A stretch of 64,000 nt of DNA from Enterobacter kobei (GCF_018323985.1 NZ_AP024590.1:2418001-2482000); one strand, 5' to 3'. Shown: positions 40,820 through 49,604, numbered from the stretch's first letter. The notes: generated from the letters alone by a model not told the origin. Numbers and translations are program-made.

Positions 40820-41302
40820 ATGACCACCTTTTATCAACTGACTGCCACCAGCCTGCGCGGCGAACCCATCCCGATGGCCGACTATGCGGGTAAGCTGGTG
40901 CTGGTGGTGAATACGGCCAGTAAATGTGGTTTCACGCCGCAGTATGCTGGCCTTGAAATGCTCTACAAAAAGTACGGCGCACAGGGGCTGGTGGTGCTGG
41001 GTTTCCCCTGCAACCAGTTCGGTAAGCAGGAGCCAGGCGGGGCCGACGACATCGCGCAGACCTGTCACATCAACTACGGCGTGAGCTTCCCGATGTTCGA
41101 GAAAGTGGACGTCAACGGTGCTGCCGCGCACCCGGTATTTCGCTACCTGAAAGCGGAACTGCCTGGCGTACTGGGCGGGCGCATCCTGTGGAACTTCACT
41201 AAATTTCTGATTGGGCGCGACGGCAAACCCCTTAAGCGTTTCGCCCCCATCACCACCCCGCAGAAAATGGAAGCCGCCATCGTCGCCGCACTGGGAATAT
41301 AA
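40820..41302 (+). CDS. Glutathione peroxidase-family thiol peroxidase
   Basis: A 160-residue thioredoxin-fold peroxidase that reduces H2O2 or organic peroxides. The peroxidatic Cys is in NTASKCGFTPQY, the Gln in GFPCNQFGKQEPG and the Trp-Asn pair in ILWNFTKFLIGRDG, together the catalytic tetrad of the family; the Cys within GFPCNQF is the usual candidate for a resolving partner. It lacks the loop that makes E. coli BtuE (183 residues) longer, so I do not name it btuE. Start ATG 40820 with GAGG upstream; a longer frame from 40643 is not supported. Confidence 0.9.
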   Translation: MTTFYQLTATSLRGEPIPMADYAGKLVLVVNTASKCGFTPQYAGLEMLYKKYGAQGLVVLGFPCNQFGKQEPGGADDIAQTCHINYGVSFPMFEKVDVNGAAAHPVFRYLKAELPGVLGGRILWNFTKFLIGRDGKPLKRFAPITTPQKMEAAIVAALGI

Positions 41303-41321
41303 CGCAGCCGAACGGGACACG

Positions 41322-42278
41322 TCACAGCGCGGCTGACGAACGCCTTCTTGCTCTGACAGTCTCATCAGCCGCATTCTGCCGTCGAAATTCACCCGGCGGC
41401 ATACCTGCATAGCGGGCGAAAGCAACGTTGAACGCACTCGCAGACTGGTAGCCTGTCTGAAAGGCGATTTGTTCTATTTTATCCTGGCCACTCAGTAGCG
41501 CGTTGCGGGCTAACGACATTCGCCAGAACAGCAAATACTGCCCCGGAGACATGCCGACCGTCTCGCTGAAGACGGCGTAAAAAGAGGATCGGGACATTGC
41601 GCACTCCCGTGCCAGCCGGGCGATTTGCCAGTCAGCGCCGGGGTGTTGATGAATGAGATGCAGCGCGGTGGCGATCTTGTCGTGCTGTAACCCTTTCAGG
41701 ATCCCGGTCGTTGTCGACAGTGCGGGATCGCTGCGCAACGCCTCCACCAGCAACAGTTGTAAAAGATGCATCAGTACCACGTCCCGTCCGGGTCGCCGGG
41801 TGCGGCTTTCATCCAGCAGGAGGTCAAACAGGGTGACGAAACGACGTTGCCTTTTGATCAGGATCTCGTTGGGGAGTAACGCGACGATGAGCTGTTTGTC
41901 CGGCGTGTCGAATTCACAGTGCCCCACATTCATAAGAAATTCAGCCTCTCCCGCTGGGGAGCCAATTCTCACGTGTCCCTCGCCCAGCACGGTCGGCGTC
42001 GTAATGCCTGCGGGAGGCACGGCGCCCGCACTGGTATTCTCGAAGGTATAGGTGGCGGGTATCAGCACGAAATCACCAGCGACAAGCCGTGTCGGCGCGC
42101 TGCCGTTAATACGCATCAGGCATTCGCCCTGCAACACCGCGCAGTAAAAGGCCTCTCCGGCAGACTCCCGGACCACGCGCCACGTCCCTGCCCCCTCAAC
42201 GAGTTTTGCCTGGGTAGGTCTGGGATTGAGCAACGCAACCATATCGGTTAACGGATCTGACACTGGACGCTCTCTCAA
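41322..42278 (-). CDS. AraC family regulator with N-terminal cupin domain
   Basis: A 318-residue regulator: AraC-type cupin sensor (about residues 10-180, GDFVLIPATYTFEN) and C-terminal double HTH (about 215-305: WQIARLARECAMSRSSFYAVF and IEQIAFQTGYQSASAFNVAFARYAGMPPGEFRR). This cupin_6-type group usually controls an adjacent oxidoreductase. It is divergent from an SDR gene 79 bp away, the likely target. Inducer unknown. Confidence 0.88.
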   Translation of the reverse strand: MRERPVSDPLTDMVALLNPRPTQAKLVEGAGTWRVVRESAGEAFYCAVLQGECLMRINGSAPTRLVAGDFVLIPATYTFENTSAGAVPPAGITTPTVLGEGHVRIGSPAGEAEFLMNVGHCEFDTPDKQLIVALLPNEILIKRQRRFVTLFDLLLDESRTRRPGRDVVLMHLLQLLLVEALRSDPALSTTTGILKGLQHDKIATALHLIHQHPGADWQIARLARECAMSRSSFYAVFSETVGMSPGQYLLFWRMSLARNALLSGQDKIEQIAFQTGYQSASAFNVAFARYAGMPPGEFRRQNAADETVRARRRSSAAL

Positions 42279-42357
42279 GAAAAGTGGATTTCTGATTATA
42301 TATTGTCCAGACAGTGACCGCTATGATTGCTGCTCTGACCCACCACGAGGATTTACC

Positions 42358-43128
42358 ATGCCAACTGCACTGATTACCGGATGCTCTTCAGGTTTTGGGC
42401 TGGCAACAGCACACCTGTTTTTAGAAAGGGGCTGGCACGTGATTGCCACCATGCGAACGCCAGATGCGACGCTTTTTCCTGTCAGCGATCGGCTGACACT
42501 ATTGCCGCTGGATATTACCTCTGAGGAGAGCATTACCGGGGTGGTGAAACAGGCGGGCGCGATTGACGTGCTGGTCAATAATGCCGGTCTTGGCGCGGCG
42601 GTTCCCGTTGAACTGACGTCCCTCGCCACCGCGCAGCAATTAATGAACATTAATGTGCTGGGCACGCTGGCGTTAACGCAGGCGTTTCTGCCATTGATGA
42701 GAGAGAAAAAAGCCGGGGTTATCATCAATGTGTCTTCGTCCGTGACCACCAAAGCAATGCCGCTGATTGGGCTTTATCGAGCCAGTAAAGCGGCGCTGAA
42801 TGCCTGGAGCGAGACATTAGCCCTGGAAGTGAAGCCTTTCGGGATCCGCGTTCACGTTGTGTTACCGGGGCGTTCGCCCGAAACGAAGTTTGGCGAAAAT
42901 GCACAGGCTTACTCTGGCGGGCGGGACGATACAGTCTATGGAAGCCTGGTGAATGAATTTATCCAGAGGGCGGGCGATGCCGACGCGCCAGTGACGCACG
43001 CGGAAGATGTGGCGAACGCGATACTGGCGGTTGCGGAGCAGCAACACGCCCCGCTCTATACCGCCGCAGGTGAAGATGCCATGCAGTTTCTCACCGCCGT
43101 ACAGCAGCGTTCCCCGTTCTGCGACTGA
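42358..43128 (+). CDS. Short-chain dehydrogenase/reductase
   Basis: A 256-residue SDR: TGCSSGFG cofactor loop (residues 7-14), NNAGLG, catalytic Ser in NVSSSVTT and YRASK as the Tyr-x-x-x-Lys pair. The SSGFG form is common among SDRs acting on carbonyl/ketone substrates. RBS GAGG lies 8 nt before ATG 42358; the longer frame overlaps the divergent AraC gene. It ends in a strong hairpin terminator. Substrate unknown; probably regulated by the divergent AraC protein. Confidence 0.9.
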   Translation: MPTALITGCSSGFGLATAHLFLERGWHVIATMRTPDATLFPVSDRLTLLPLDITSEESITGVVKQAGAIDVLVNNAGLGAAVPVELTSLATAQQLMNINVLGTLALTQAFLPLMREKKAGVIINVSSSVTTKAMPLIGLYRASKAALNAWSETLALEVKPFGIRVHVVLPGRSPETKFGENAQAYSGGRDDTVYGSLVNEFIQRAGDADAPVTHAEDVANAILAVAEQQHAPLYTAAGEDAMQFLTAVQQRSPFCD

Positions 43129-43147
43129 TTGCGCCTCGTGACACCTG

Positions 43148-43180
43148 AAAAAAGAGAGAGGGTCTTCCTCTCTCTTTTTT
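43148..43180. terminator. Strong terminator after the SDR gene
   Basis: AAAAAAGAGAGAGG (43148-43161) and CCTCTCTCTTTTTT (43167-43180) are perfectly complementary, so it can act on both strands. Confidence 0.9.
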
Positions 43181-43339
43181 ATGGCTGATTTATGCGATGA
43201 TTAAATTTGTTAATATATCACCCGTTAAATCTGCGATTTTTATATTGATTCAATTGGCATATTAACACAAAGGCAGTTGCACATTATATATCTTTGTTAT
43301 ATACAGTATCGTATGATTTAAAATCAACTCTAAGATAAC

Positions 43340-44365
43340 ATGGACACTTTTCATAAAATTTTACTCGAACACATACAAAGCCTTTATAATGATAATCCTG
43401 ATTTAGCTAGTGGCCTTGACATCGAAAGGTTTATTAAAAATATAATTCCAGACATGGCTGACAGCGTTAAAAAATCTCTTATTAGCTCTACCAGTGAAAT
43501 GCTCAGAGAACGTCGTTCTCTATCAAATGAGTTTGTTGTGAGAAATATTTCCAGATGGGCAAACGGTTTTGATTTGCTCGAAACACTCATAGTGATATGC
43601 ACAGACTCCGGTGATGAATTCAATAGATCTTATCGACCACAAGCTGTCTCTGATGATGACCTAGTTTTTGATTTAGTGGTACGACATCATGCCAGAGCTT
43701 GCCATATTGCCAACGAAATATTGTGCCTCCTGAAAAATGGATTCGCAGATGCTGCTCATGCCAGATGGCGAGCACTTCATGAGGTAACAGCTACAGCTAA
43801 GTTCATACTAAAACATGGAAAAGAGTGTGCTGAGCGTTTTTACTACCATGAAGTAGTTGACTCATACAATGGAATGGTGGAGCACAAAAAATACGAGCAT
43901 CGGTTACAGGCAAAAGGTCCAACCACTGAAGAAATAGCTGAGTGTAAAGCTCATTTTGATCAACTAATAAAGAAATATGGTAAAAAATATGGAGATAATT
44001 ATGGATGGGCTTCTTATCTTTTCCCTGATCATAATAAAGTGGGTTTTGGAGCCATCGAGAAAGACGTTCAGTTAGAACATATGCGACCTTATTACAAGTG
44101 GGCGAGCCAGAACATACATACAAGTTCTAAAGCAATGAGAAGTAGACTTGGTCTCTGTGAGACTGATGAGGACATATTGATGGTCGGCCAAAGCACTTCA
44201 GGCATGGCCGATCCAGCCCATGCCACAGCGATCAGTTTGATGCAGATTACTACGGAACTAGTATCTCTGAAACCGACAGTCGACCATGCGGTAATATCCA
44301 AAATAATACTGGATTATTCAGAGGAAGTTGGAGATTCTTTTCTTAAAATTCACAAGGGTTATTAA
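43340..44365 (+). CDS. DUF5677-type protein with HEPN-like R-x4-H motif
   Basis: A 341-residue, mostly helical protein. The segment DLVVRHHARACHIANEILCLLKNGFADAAHARWRALHEVTATAKFILKH (about residues 111-160) resembles the DUF5677 domain. Within it R142-WRAL-H147 fits the R-x4-H motif of HEPN ribonucleases, which occur in many toxin and phage-defence systems. The gene and its flanks are much more AT-rich than neighbours, with many rare A/T-ending codons, so recent acquisition is likely. It stands alone between terminators of unrelated genes. No biochemical function is known to me for this family; ribonuclease activity is a hypothesis. Confidence 0.6.
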   Translation: MDTFHKILLEHIQSLYNDNPDLASGLDIERFIKNIIPDMADSVKKSLISSTSEMLRERRSLSNEFVVRNISRWANGFDLLETLIVICTDSGDEFNRSYRPQAVSDDDLVFDLVVRHHARACHIANEILCLLKNGFADAAHARWRALHEVTATAKFILKHGKECAERFYYHEVVDSYNGMVEHKKYEHRLQAKGPTTEEIAECKAHFDQLIKKYGKKYGDNYGWASYLFPDHNKVGFGAIEKDVQLEHMRPYYKWASQNIHTSSKAMRSRLGLCETDEDILMVGQSTSGMADPAHATAISLMQITTELVSLKPTVDHAVISKIILDYSEEVGDSFLKIHKGY

Positions 44366-44439
44366 AGTACGGGTGGTTATAAAATATTAATTCCCTTTAT
44401 ACGTAAAAATATTTTATAGCGTTAAAAAGTTACTCGTAT

Positions 44440-44546
44440 ATGACGTCCGCCTCTCGCTCAACGCTGCCACCCTGGTTTACGTGGCAGCGCCGAACCAGAA
44501 ACGGAACCTGTTTATCATGTTACAACCCGCCAGTTCCGGACGTCAT
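44440..44546. repeat. Nested inverted repeats flanking a central hairpin
   Basis: ATGACGTCCG (44440-44449) and CGGACGTCAT (44537-44546) are perfect 10-bp inverted repeats 107 bp end to end; inside them CGCTGCCAC (44462-44470) and GTGGCAGCG (44481-44489) form a stem. The right arm touches the SDR stop codon. It could be a structured 3' UTR or terminator, or a small mobile-element remnant. Confidence 0.45.
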
Positions 44547-45277
44547 CAAACCTGCGTCAGCCCGCCATCCACACAGATTTCTGCGCCAGCGATATAGCTG
44601 CTTTCATCACTCGCCAGGAATAATGCCGCACTCGCCACTTCGTCGGGCCTGGCCATTCTGGCTAACGGAATGGCGCTGATTATTCCATTGCGCAGTTCTT
44701 CGGAGGCTGCCTGCATCATTTCCGTATCCACAGGCCCAGGGGCGACAACATTAATGCGAATGCCCCGGGCGGCAAGCTCATTGGTCCAGGTGCGGGCAAA
44801 CGACCGTAAAGCTGCTTTACTGGCACCGTAGACGCCATACCCTTTGGTGCCAATGACATCGGCGATCGATCCGATCAGCACCACACTCGCCCCCTCTTTC
44901 AGCAGAGGAAGTGCAGCCTGAAGCGCAAATAACGGCGAGCGCACATTCAGCCCGAAAATAGTATCAAACTGCGCCGGGGTGACGTCATCAATGGTCGCGT
45001 ACTCGGCCATACCGGCGTTGATGACCAGCACATCTATGCGGCCGGACTCTGCGTTAATCAGGTCAGAGATCCGTGTCAGTTCGCTTAGCTCACTGACATC
45101 AGCACGCAGCGGCCTGGCATCGCCTTCTATGCCAGCACTGGCGACGTCTAACTCCTCACTCCGGCGCGAGGTGAACCAGGTGGTTGCGCCTTCACGGGCA
45201 AATCGCTGGCTGATAGCAAGACCAATGCCTTTTGCGCCGCCCAGGATCAGGGCCACTTTATTCTCTAATCGTTGCAT
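44546..45277 (-). CDS. Short-chain dehydrogenase/reductase (paired with HxlR)
   Basis: A 243-residue SDR with cofactor loop GGAKGIG (residues 14-20), NAGMAEY, catalytic Ser in LIGSIADV and Tyr-Lys in YGASK; TSRRSEE after the second strand suggests NADP use. C-terminus SSYIAGAEICVDGG is standard. Divergent from an HxlR gene, the same layout as the pair at 30.4-31.6 kb, with recognisable similarity in both proteins. Substrate unknown; an aldehyde or quinone detoxification role is an inference from the regulator family. Confidence 0.88.
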   Translation of the reverse strand: MQRLENKVALILGGAKGIGLAISQRFAREGATTWFTSRRSEELDVASAGIEGDARPLRADVSELSELTRISDLINAESGRIDVLVINAGMAEYATIDDVTPAQFDTIFGLNVRSPLFALQAALPLLKEGASVVLIGSIADVIGTKGYGVYGASKAALRSFARTWTNELAARGIRINVVAPGPVDTEMMQAASEELRNGIISAIPLARMARPDEVASAALFLASDESSYIAGAEICVDGGLTQV

Positions 45278-45376
45278 CTGCTAACTCCGTTAGGGGTGGA
45301 AAACAGATGATATAATTTTTATACTTAATAACAATTACGCACTTTGTTTATACCAGGTATCACGGAGTATATCGCC

Positions 45377-45757
45377 ATGTGTCAGATTGACGGTAATAAC
45401 CTGAAAGAAGTAGGAAAAACCCGACCGGTGCTGGAGAACATCACCAATAAATGGTCGATTTTAATTCTCACCGTGCTGTGCAGTGAGCCTGCACGTTTTA
45501 ATGAACTCCGCCGACGGCTGGATGGGATTACGCATAAAGCGTTGTCTGACGCGCTGAAGCGGCTTGAGCGCAATGGGCTGGTGAATCGCACTGTGCTGCC
45601 GACATCGCCAGTCAGTGTCGAATACAGCCTTACCCCGCTGGCAAAGACGCTACAGGAACCTTTTAGCGCGCTGTACGACTGGGCGCTGAAACATGGGCCG
45701 GCAGTGGCGCGCGCGCAGCAGGAATATGATTCCCGGCATACGGAAGAGATTTGCTGA
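45377..45757 (+). CDS. HxlR family transcriptional regulator
   Basis: A 126-residue winged-helix regulator: MCQIDG start with an early Cys, ENITNKWSILILTVLCSEPARFNELRRRLDGITHKALSDALKRLERNGLVNR (about 20-70, core HTH) and the SPVSVEYSLTPLAKTL wing. ATG 45377 is taken with GGAG upstream; a TTG at 45344 is the alternative. Divergent from the SDR gene that it probably controls. Confidence 0.87.
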   Translation: MCQIDGNNLKEVGKTRPVLENITNKWSILILTVLCSEPARFNELRRRLDGITHKALSDALKRLERNGLVNRTVLPTSPVSVEYSLTPLAKTLQEPFSALYDWALKHGPAVARAQQEYDSRHTEEIC

Positions 45758-45817
45758 AGCGGGCATCATTTACCTGTCCAAAGCGAATCAACGGAACCGG
45801 TATACGTGATGCACACA

Positions 45818-46891
45818 TTAAGGCTTTGTTGTGAAACGCGATGGACGATAATGTTGCGGGATCGCATCATACTTGCCGGCGCTGAGTTCCTCGCAAACCA
45901 GCCGGCCAATTGTCGCTGCGCACGTGACAGCAGGATGCATGGAGGCGACATAGAGGCTTTTGCTTTCATCAATAAAACCGAGAATCGGATACCCATCCTG
46001 CGGGACAGGGCGTTCGCCTGTTGAGTAGTGGATAAGCGAGGATGACTCTGCGCCTTTGAGTCGGCTTTTTACCGCCGTCTGCGCAGCCATAGCCGTTTCT
46101 CTTACGTTGCCGCTTGCAGGGTAATCTTCTGCGGCGACGACATCCCCGTTACGGGCATGCCGAACCTCAATATCATCACCTGAGATAATCGTTTTGACGG
46201 CGCACCGGGGTGCGGTAAAGCGCAGTAATATGGCGGGCGATGATAAAACCGGAACCGGGGTGCCAGTCTGTGCAGTCAGCGTGGAAATACCTGTTCCACA
46301 GGCCAGCACCACGCAATCAGCATCCAGTTGACCCTGTGACGTCAATACCCCGGTCACCTTACCGTCTGTCATGCAAAGGCTCGTAACGGTTGTTTCGGTT
46401 TGCAGCACAGCCCCCTTTTCGCAGGCTTTTTCCACTAATATACGTGTCGCCTCGGTAGCCTCGATGGCCCCGTCTTTTGCTGCATAGCGGCCGTGTGCGG
46501 GAGGGTTGACCAGCGCAGGCTCAAGACTGGCGATTTCTGCCTGCTGGAGAGGACTTTCCCCCTCCACGCAGGTTTCGGAAACTGCGCCGTATTTTAACGA
46601 ACCACTCCAGTTAATCTGCAGTTCCGGTATTTTATCTTCCAGCCTGTGCCAGTCCGTCAGTGCGGCGCGCCGCAGAAGCGCATCCGCCGCCTCATCGCTC
46701 ACCGCGCCCGTCAGCCAGCCAAACGCACTCCCCGTCGCCCCTGAGGCGGGCATCTTTTGTTCAACAAGGATGACGTCAAATTCATGGCTGGCAAGATGCC
46801 ATGCAATTGAGGCGCCGGTAATTCCGGCTCCCACCACGACGATCTTTCTTTTGCTACGGGTCACGGTGACCTTCTCCGGTGTGACAAACAT
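45818..46891 (-). CDS. FAD-dependent oxidoreductase (DAO family)
   Basis: A 357-residue flavoprotein of the D-amino-acid oxidase/glycine oxidase superfamily. KIVVVGAGITGASIAWHLA is the N-terminal dinucleotide-binding motif, followed by the acidic VILVEQ; SGATGSAFGW and the C-terminal GERPVPQDGYPILGFI...LYVASMHPAVTCAATIG are family motifs. It would oxidise an amine or amino acid using FAD; the substrate is not predictable and the usual GxTLA end is altered. ATG 46891 is used; a TTG at 46909 is possible. A small ORF lies upstream on the same strand. Confidence 0.85.
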   Translation of the reverse strand: MFVTPEKVTVTRSKRKIVVVGAGITGASIAWHLASHEFDVILVEQKMPASGATGSAFGWLTGAVSDEAADALLRRAALTDWHRLEDKIPELQINWSGSLKYGAVSETCVEGESPLQQAEIASLEPALVNPPAHGRYAAKDGAIEATEATRILVEKACEKGAVLQTETTVTSLCMTDGKVTGVLTSQGQLDADCVVLACGTGISTLTAQTGTPVPVLSSPAILLRFTAPRCAVKTIISGDDIEVRHARNGDVVAAEDYPASGNVRETAMAAQTAVKSRLKGAESSSLIHYSTGERPVPQDGYPILGFIDESKSLYVASMHPAVTCAATIGRLVCEELSAGKYDAIPQHYRPSRFTTKP

Positions 46892-46921
46892 ATTCTTGCC
46901 ATGATGCAAAAGTAATCTGTT

Positions 46922-47119
46922 TCAGGCAAGCTGCCAGGATCCGTAGCCGCGATGCGTTACGCGTTGCTCGCACAGGCTGCGCTTTCCAGCATCAGCGGAT
47001 ATTTTTATGCCCTGACAAGGCCAGTTTCCCCTATCTTTCATATAATAGTGCGCGTCTGCCAGCCACTTTGCACAGTCGCGGCAGGTCAAGGGTGACTGAA
47101 TTTTTAACCGTTCTGACAA
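46922..47119 (-). CDS. Possible small cysteine-rich protein
   Basis: A 65-codon frame starting with TTG at 47119, ending 30 bp before the FAD oxidase ATG. The sequence contains CRDC, a lone Cys in NWPCQG and another in SLCEQR, plus many aromatic residues, and does not look like a random frame. There is no clear RBS and I recognise no family. It may be a real small metal-binding protein or chance. Confidence 0.3.
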   Translation of the reverse strand: MSERLKIQSPLTCRDCAKWLADAHYYMKDRGNWPCQGIKISADAGKRSLCEQRVTHRGYGSWQLA

Positions 47120-47152
47120 CTCAGGGTTGTTGGCAGAAGATAAGGGGAAAGC

Positions 47153-48229
47153 ATGCCTTTTTTAGTTGGTGAGTTATCTGGCGCTCCGGCATGGGTGCCT
47201 GCGGTATTGCTCGTCACTGTTTCGCTCGCGGTGGGATTTCTGGCAAGATTTATACTTTTGCAGTTCATTCGTTACTGGCAGAGTCGTGACAGAAAGCTCT
47301 TCAAGTCTCTGGAGAAACACCTTCGTGGCTCCATGTTTCTTTTCATTCCCCTGCTGTTGATCCGCGTAGGGGTCAATTATGCCAATATCCAGCCGGAGTC
47401 CCTGAGCTTTATCAGAACGACAACGAATATCTTTATTATTTTGTCGTTTTGTTCCGTCCTGATTCGATTAATTAATGTTGCTCAGGATATGCTTTTTATT
47501 CGCTATGACATTAATATTTCGAACAATCTTCGTGCCCGCAAAATTCGCACGCAGATCATGTATGTCAAAAAAGTCGCTATCGTCTTACTGGTGACGCTTT
47601 GTTTATCCCTGATTTTACTGAGTTTCCCTGGCGTGCGGCAATTCGGTACCACTATTCTGGCGGGTGCCGGGGTAGCGGGGATAATAATCGGTTTTGCGCT
47701 ACAGAAGTCGCTGGTTAATTTATTTGCCGGTATACAGATTGCCTTTACGCAACCGATCAAAATCGATGATGCGGTGGTAGTGGAAAAAGAGTGGGGCTGG
47801 ATCGAGGAGATAAATCTGACGTATGTGGTAGTGCGTCTGTGGGATCTGCGCCGCCTGGTGTTGCCCATTACCTATTTTACCGAAAATCCCTTCCAGAACT
47901 GGACGCGTAATAACGCGCAAATTTTAGGTTCGGTGTTTCTTTATGTGGATTATTCCATGCCGTTACAGCCGCTGCGTGAACACTTTGAGAAAGTGCTCAG
48001 TGAAACCCGGCTCTGGGATCAGGAAACGCAGGTTTTACAGGTGACCGATACCACCGAAAAAACCATGACCATCAGGCTATTGATGACGGCACAGAACTCA
48101 CCAACGGCCTTTGATTTACGCTGTTACGTGCGGGAAAAAATGATCGAGTTTATTCAGCAGAATTATCCGCAGAGTCTTCCGCAGGTACGGGCGACACTGA
48201 CCCCTTCCTTCACCGCCGACAGCGAGTAA
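47153..48229 (+). CDS. MscS family mechanosensitive channel
   Basis: A 358-residue inner-membrane protein with four to five predicted helices followed by the MscS pore helix and beta domain: GAGVAGIIIGFALQKSLVNLFAGIQIAF (pore-lining, about 170-200) then QPIKIDDAVVVEKEWGWIEEINLTYVVVRLWDLRRLVLPITYF, which marks the MscS core. It would open on membrane tension to release solutes during hypo-osmotic shock. It is longer than MscS (286 residues) and is a minor-paralogue type. RBS AAGGGGAAAG precedes the ATG. Confidence 0.9.
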   Translation: MPFLVGELSGAPAWVPAVLLVTVSLAVGFLARFILLQFIRYWQSRDRKLFKSLEKHLRGSMFLFIPLLLIRVGVNYANIQPESLSFIRTTTNIFIILSFCSVLIRLINVAQDMLFIRYDINISNNLRARKIRTQIMYVKKVAIVLLVTLCLSLILLSFPGVRQFGTTILAGAGVAGIIIGFALQKSLVNLFAGIQIAFTQPIKIDDAVVVEKEWGWIEEINLTYVVVRLWDLRRLVLPITYFTENPFQNWTRNNAQILGSVFLYVDYSMPLQPLREHFEKVLSETRLWDQETQVLQVTDTTEKTMTIRLLMTAQNSPTAFDLRCYVREKMIEFIQQNYPQSLPQVRATLTPSFTADSE

Positions 48230-48236
48230 GGTTTGC

Positions 48237-48270
48237 CCCGCCTCAGGACATCAGCAGGTTCTGAGGCGGG
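48237..48270. repeat. 10-bp inverted repeat between mscS-like and PAS-receptor genes
   Basis: CCCGCCTCAG (48237-48246) and CTGAGGCGGG (48261-48270), a hairpin without T tract between the convergent genes. A very similar hairpin (CCGCCTC / GAGGCGG, 49701-49730) lies on the other side of the PAS receptor gene. Confidence 0.5.
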
Positions 48271-48293
48271 CACCATCGGCGAATTGTCCGGCG

Positions 48294-49604
48294 TTATCCG
48301 GCTTTGACTGACAGAGCAACATCCTTCACCGCCGTCTCAACCCCGGCGGCATTGAGCTGAATGCTGGCGATCACCTCACCCGCTTCCCGCATCAGCGTTA
48401 CCCCTTCCCGGGTGTTCGTCAGGTTGTTTTCAATACCACTGAGCACCTCTTTAGCCAGCTGATTATTGCTGGCCACTACCCGCTCAATTTCTTCCGTGGC
48501 GCTGCTGACGCTGGCCGCAAGCGTGCGGACTTCGGCGGCAACCACGGCAAAACTGCGTCCGGAGGCACCCGCCCTCGCCGCTTCAATCGCGGCATTGAGG
48601 GCAATCAGCCGTGTCTGCATGGCAAAGCTGCGGATGGTTTCCACCATGCCGTCAATGCTGTCAGACTGATTGTTCAGCCGGGACACATCGGTGGAAACTG
48701 CTCCCAACCCCTGGGCAATGGTATCAATCATCCGGATGCTGTTTTCGATAACGCTGGCTCCGGCCTGCGCACTGCCACGGGTTTGCACCGCCATATCCCA
48801 TGCATGGACCGCCGCTTCCTGCTCTCGCTGGTTACGCAGGACATCTGCCGTGACGTCGGTGGCGAACTTCACAATTTTATAAAGCTGCCCGTCATGGTTG
48901 AAAACCGGGTTATAGGTTGCACGCAGCCACAGCGGCTCTCCCTGACGGTTGAGGCGTGGAAACTGACCGGAAAAGAATTCGCCCTGATTCAATCGCTCCC
49001 AGAACTGGCGGTATTCATCACTTTTATACAGCGTCGGTGAACAGAACAGTCGATGATGTTTACCGATAACCTCCTCACGTTTATAACCGGTAGTCGTCAG
49101 GAAATTATCATTGGCTTCCAGCACGATACCGTCGGGGCTAAACGAGATAATGGCCATGGAGCGGCTGATGGCATTGACGATGGATTCCTGCTCAAGGGCC
49201 ACCTGGATACGCGCAGAAATATCCGCCGCAATCTTGATGACACGCGTCACCTTGCCGCGCCGGTCCGTAATGGGGATATAGCTGGCTTCCAGCCATACCG
49301 GACGATCCCCCTTAGCCAGACGCAAATACTTGCCGCTGAAACTTTCCCCCCTGGCGAGGCGCTGCCAGAACTGGCTGTACTCCGGGGAGTTGACCAGCGC
49401 AGGCGGGCAGAATAGTCGATGGTGATGACCAATAATTTCCTCAGCCCGGTATCCCATCGCAGAAAGAAAAAGCGGGCTGGCTTTCTGGATCACCCCTTCC
49501 GGACTGAATTCAATGACAGGTTTATTCTGACAAAGTGCGTTATACGACGCGGCTGAACGCTGGCGGCTCAGGGAGAAAAAACGTTTAAGTGCAGTTATAC
49601 GCAT
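48294..49604 (-). CDS. PAS-PAS cytoplasmic chemoreceptor, BdlA-like
   Basis: A 436-residue soluble signalling protein: two tandem PAS domains (about 30-140 and 150-265; both contain the GYRxEEIIGxHHRLFC-type stretch) and a short MCP signalling domain with tip AMQTRLIALNAAIEAARAGASGRSFAVVAAEVRTLA (about 335-370). No transmembrane helix. This is the architecture of BdlA, the Pseudomonas aeruginosa protein linking redox or energy state to biofilm dispersal. The MCP part is short and lacks most of the methylation helices, so it may be an adaptor rather than a full CheA activator. Cofactor (haem or FAD) cannot be told. Confidence 0.85.
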   Translation of the reverse strand: MRITALKRFFSLSRQRSAASYNALCQNKPVIEFSPEGVIQKASPLFLSAMGYRAEEIIGHHHRLFCPPALVNSPEYSQFWQRLARGESFSGKYLRLAKGDRPVWLEASYIPITDRRGKVTRVIKIAADISARIQVALEQESIVNAISRSMAIISFSPDGIVLEANDNFLTTTGYKREEVIGKHHRLFCSPTLYKSDEYRQFWERLNQGEFFSGQFPRLNRQGEPLWLRATYNPVFNHDGQLYKIVKFATDVTADVLRNQREQEAAVHAWDMAVQTRGSAQAGASVIENSIRMIDTIAQGLGAVSTDVSRLNNQSDSIDGMVETIRSFAMQTRLIALNAAIEAARAGASGRSFAVVAAEVRTLAASVSSATEEIERVVASNNQLAKEVLSGIENNLTNTREGVTLMREAGEVIASIQLNAAGVETAVKDVALSVKAG

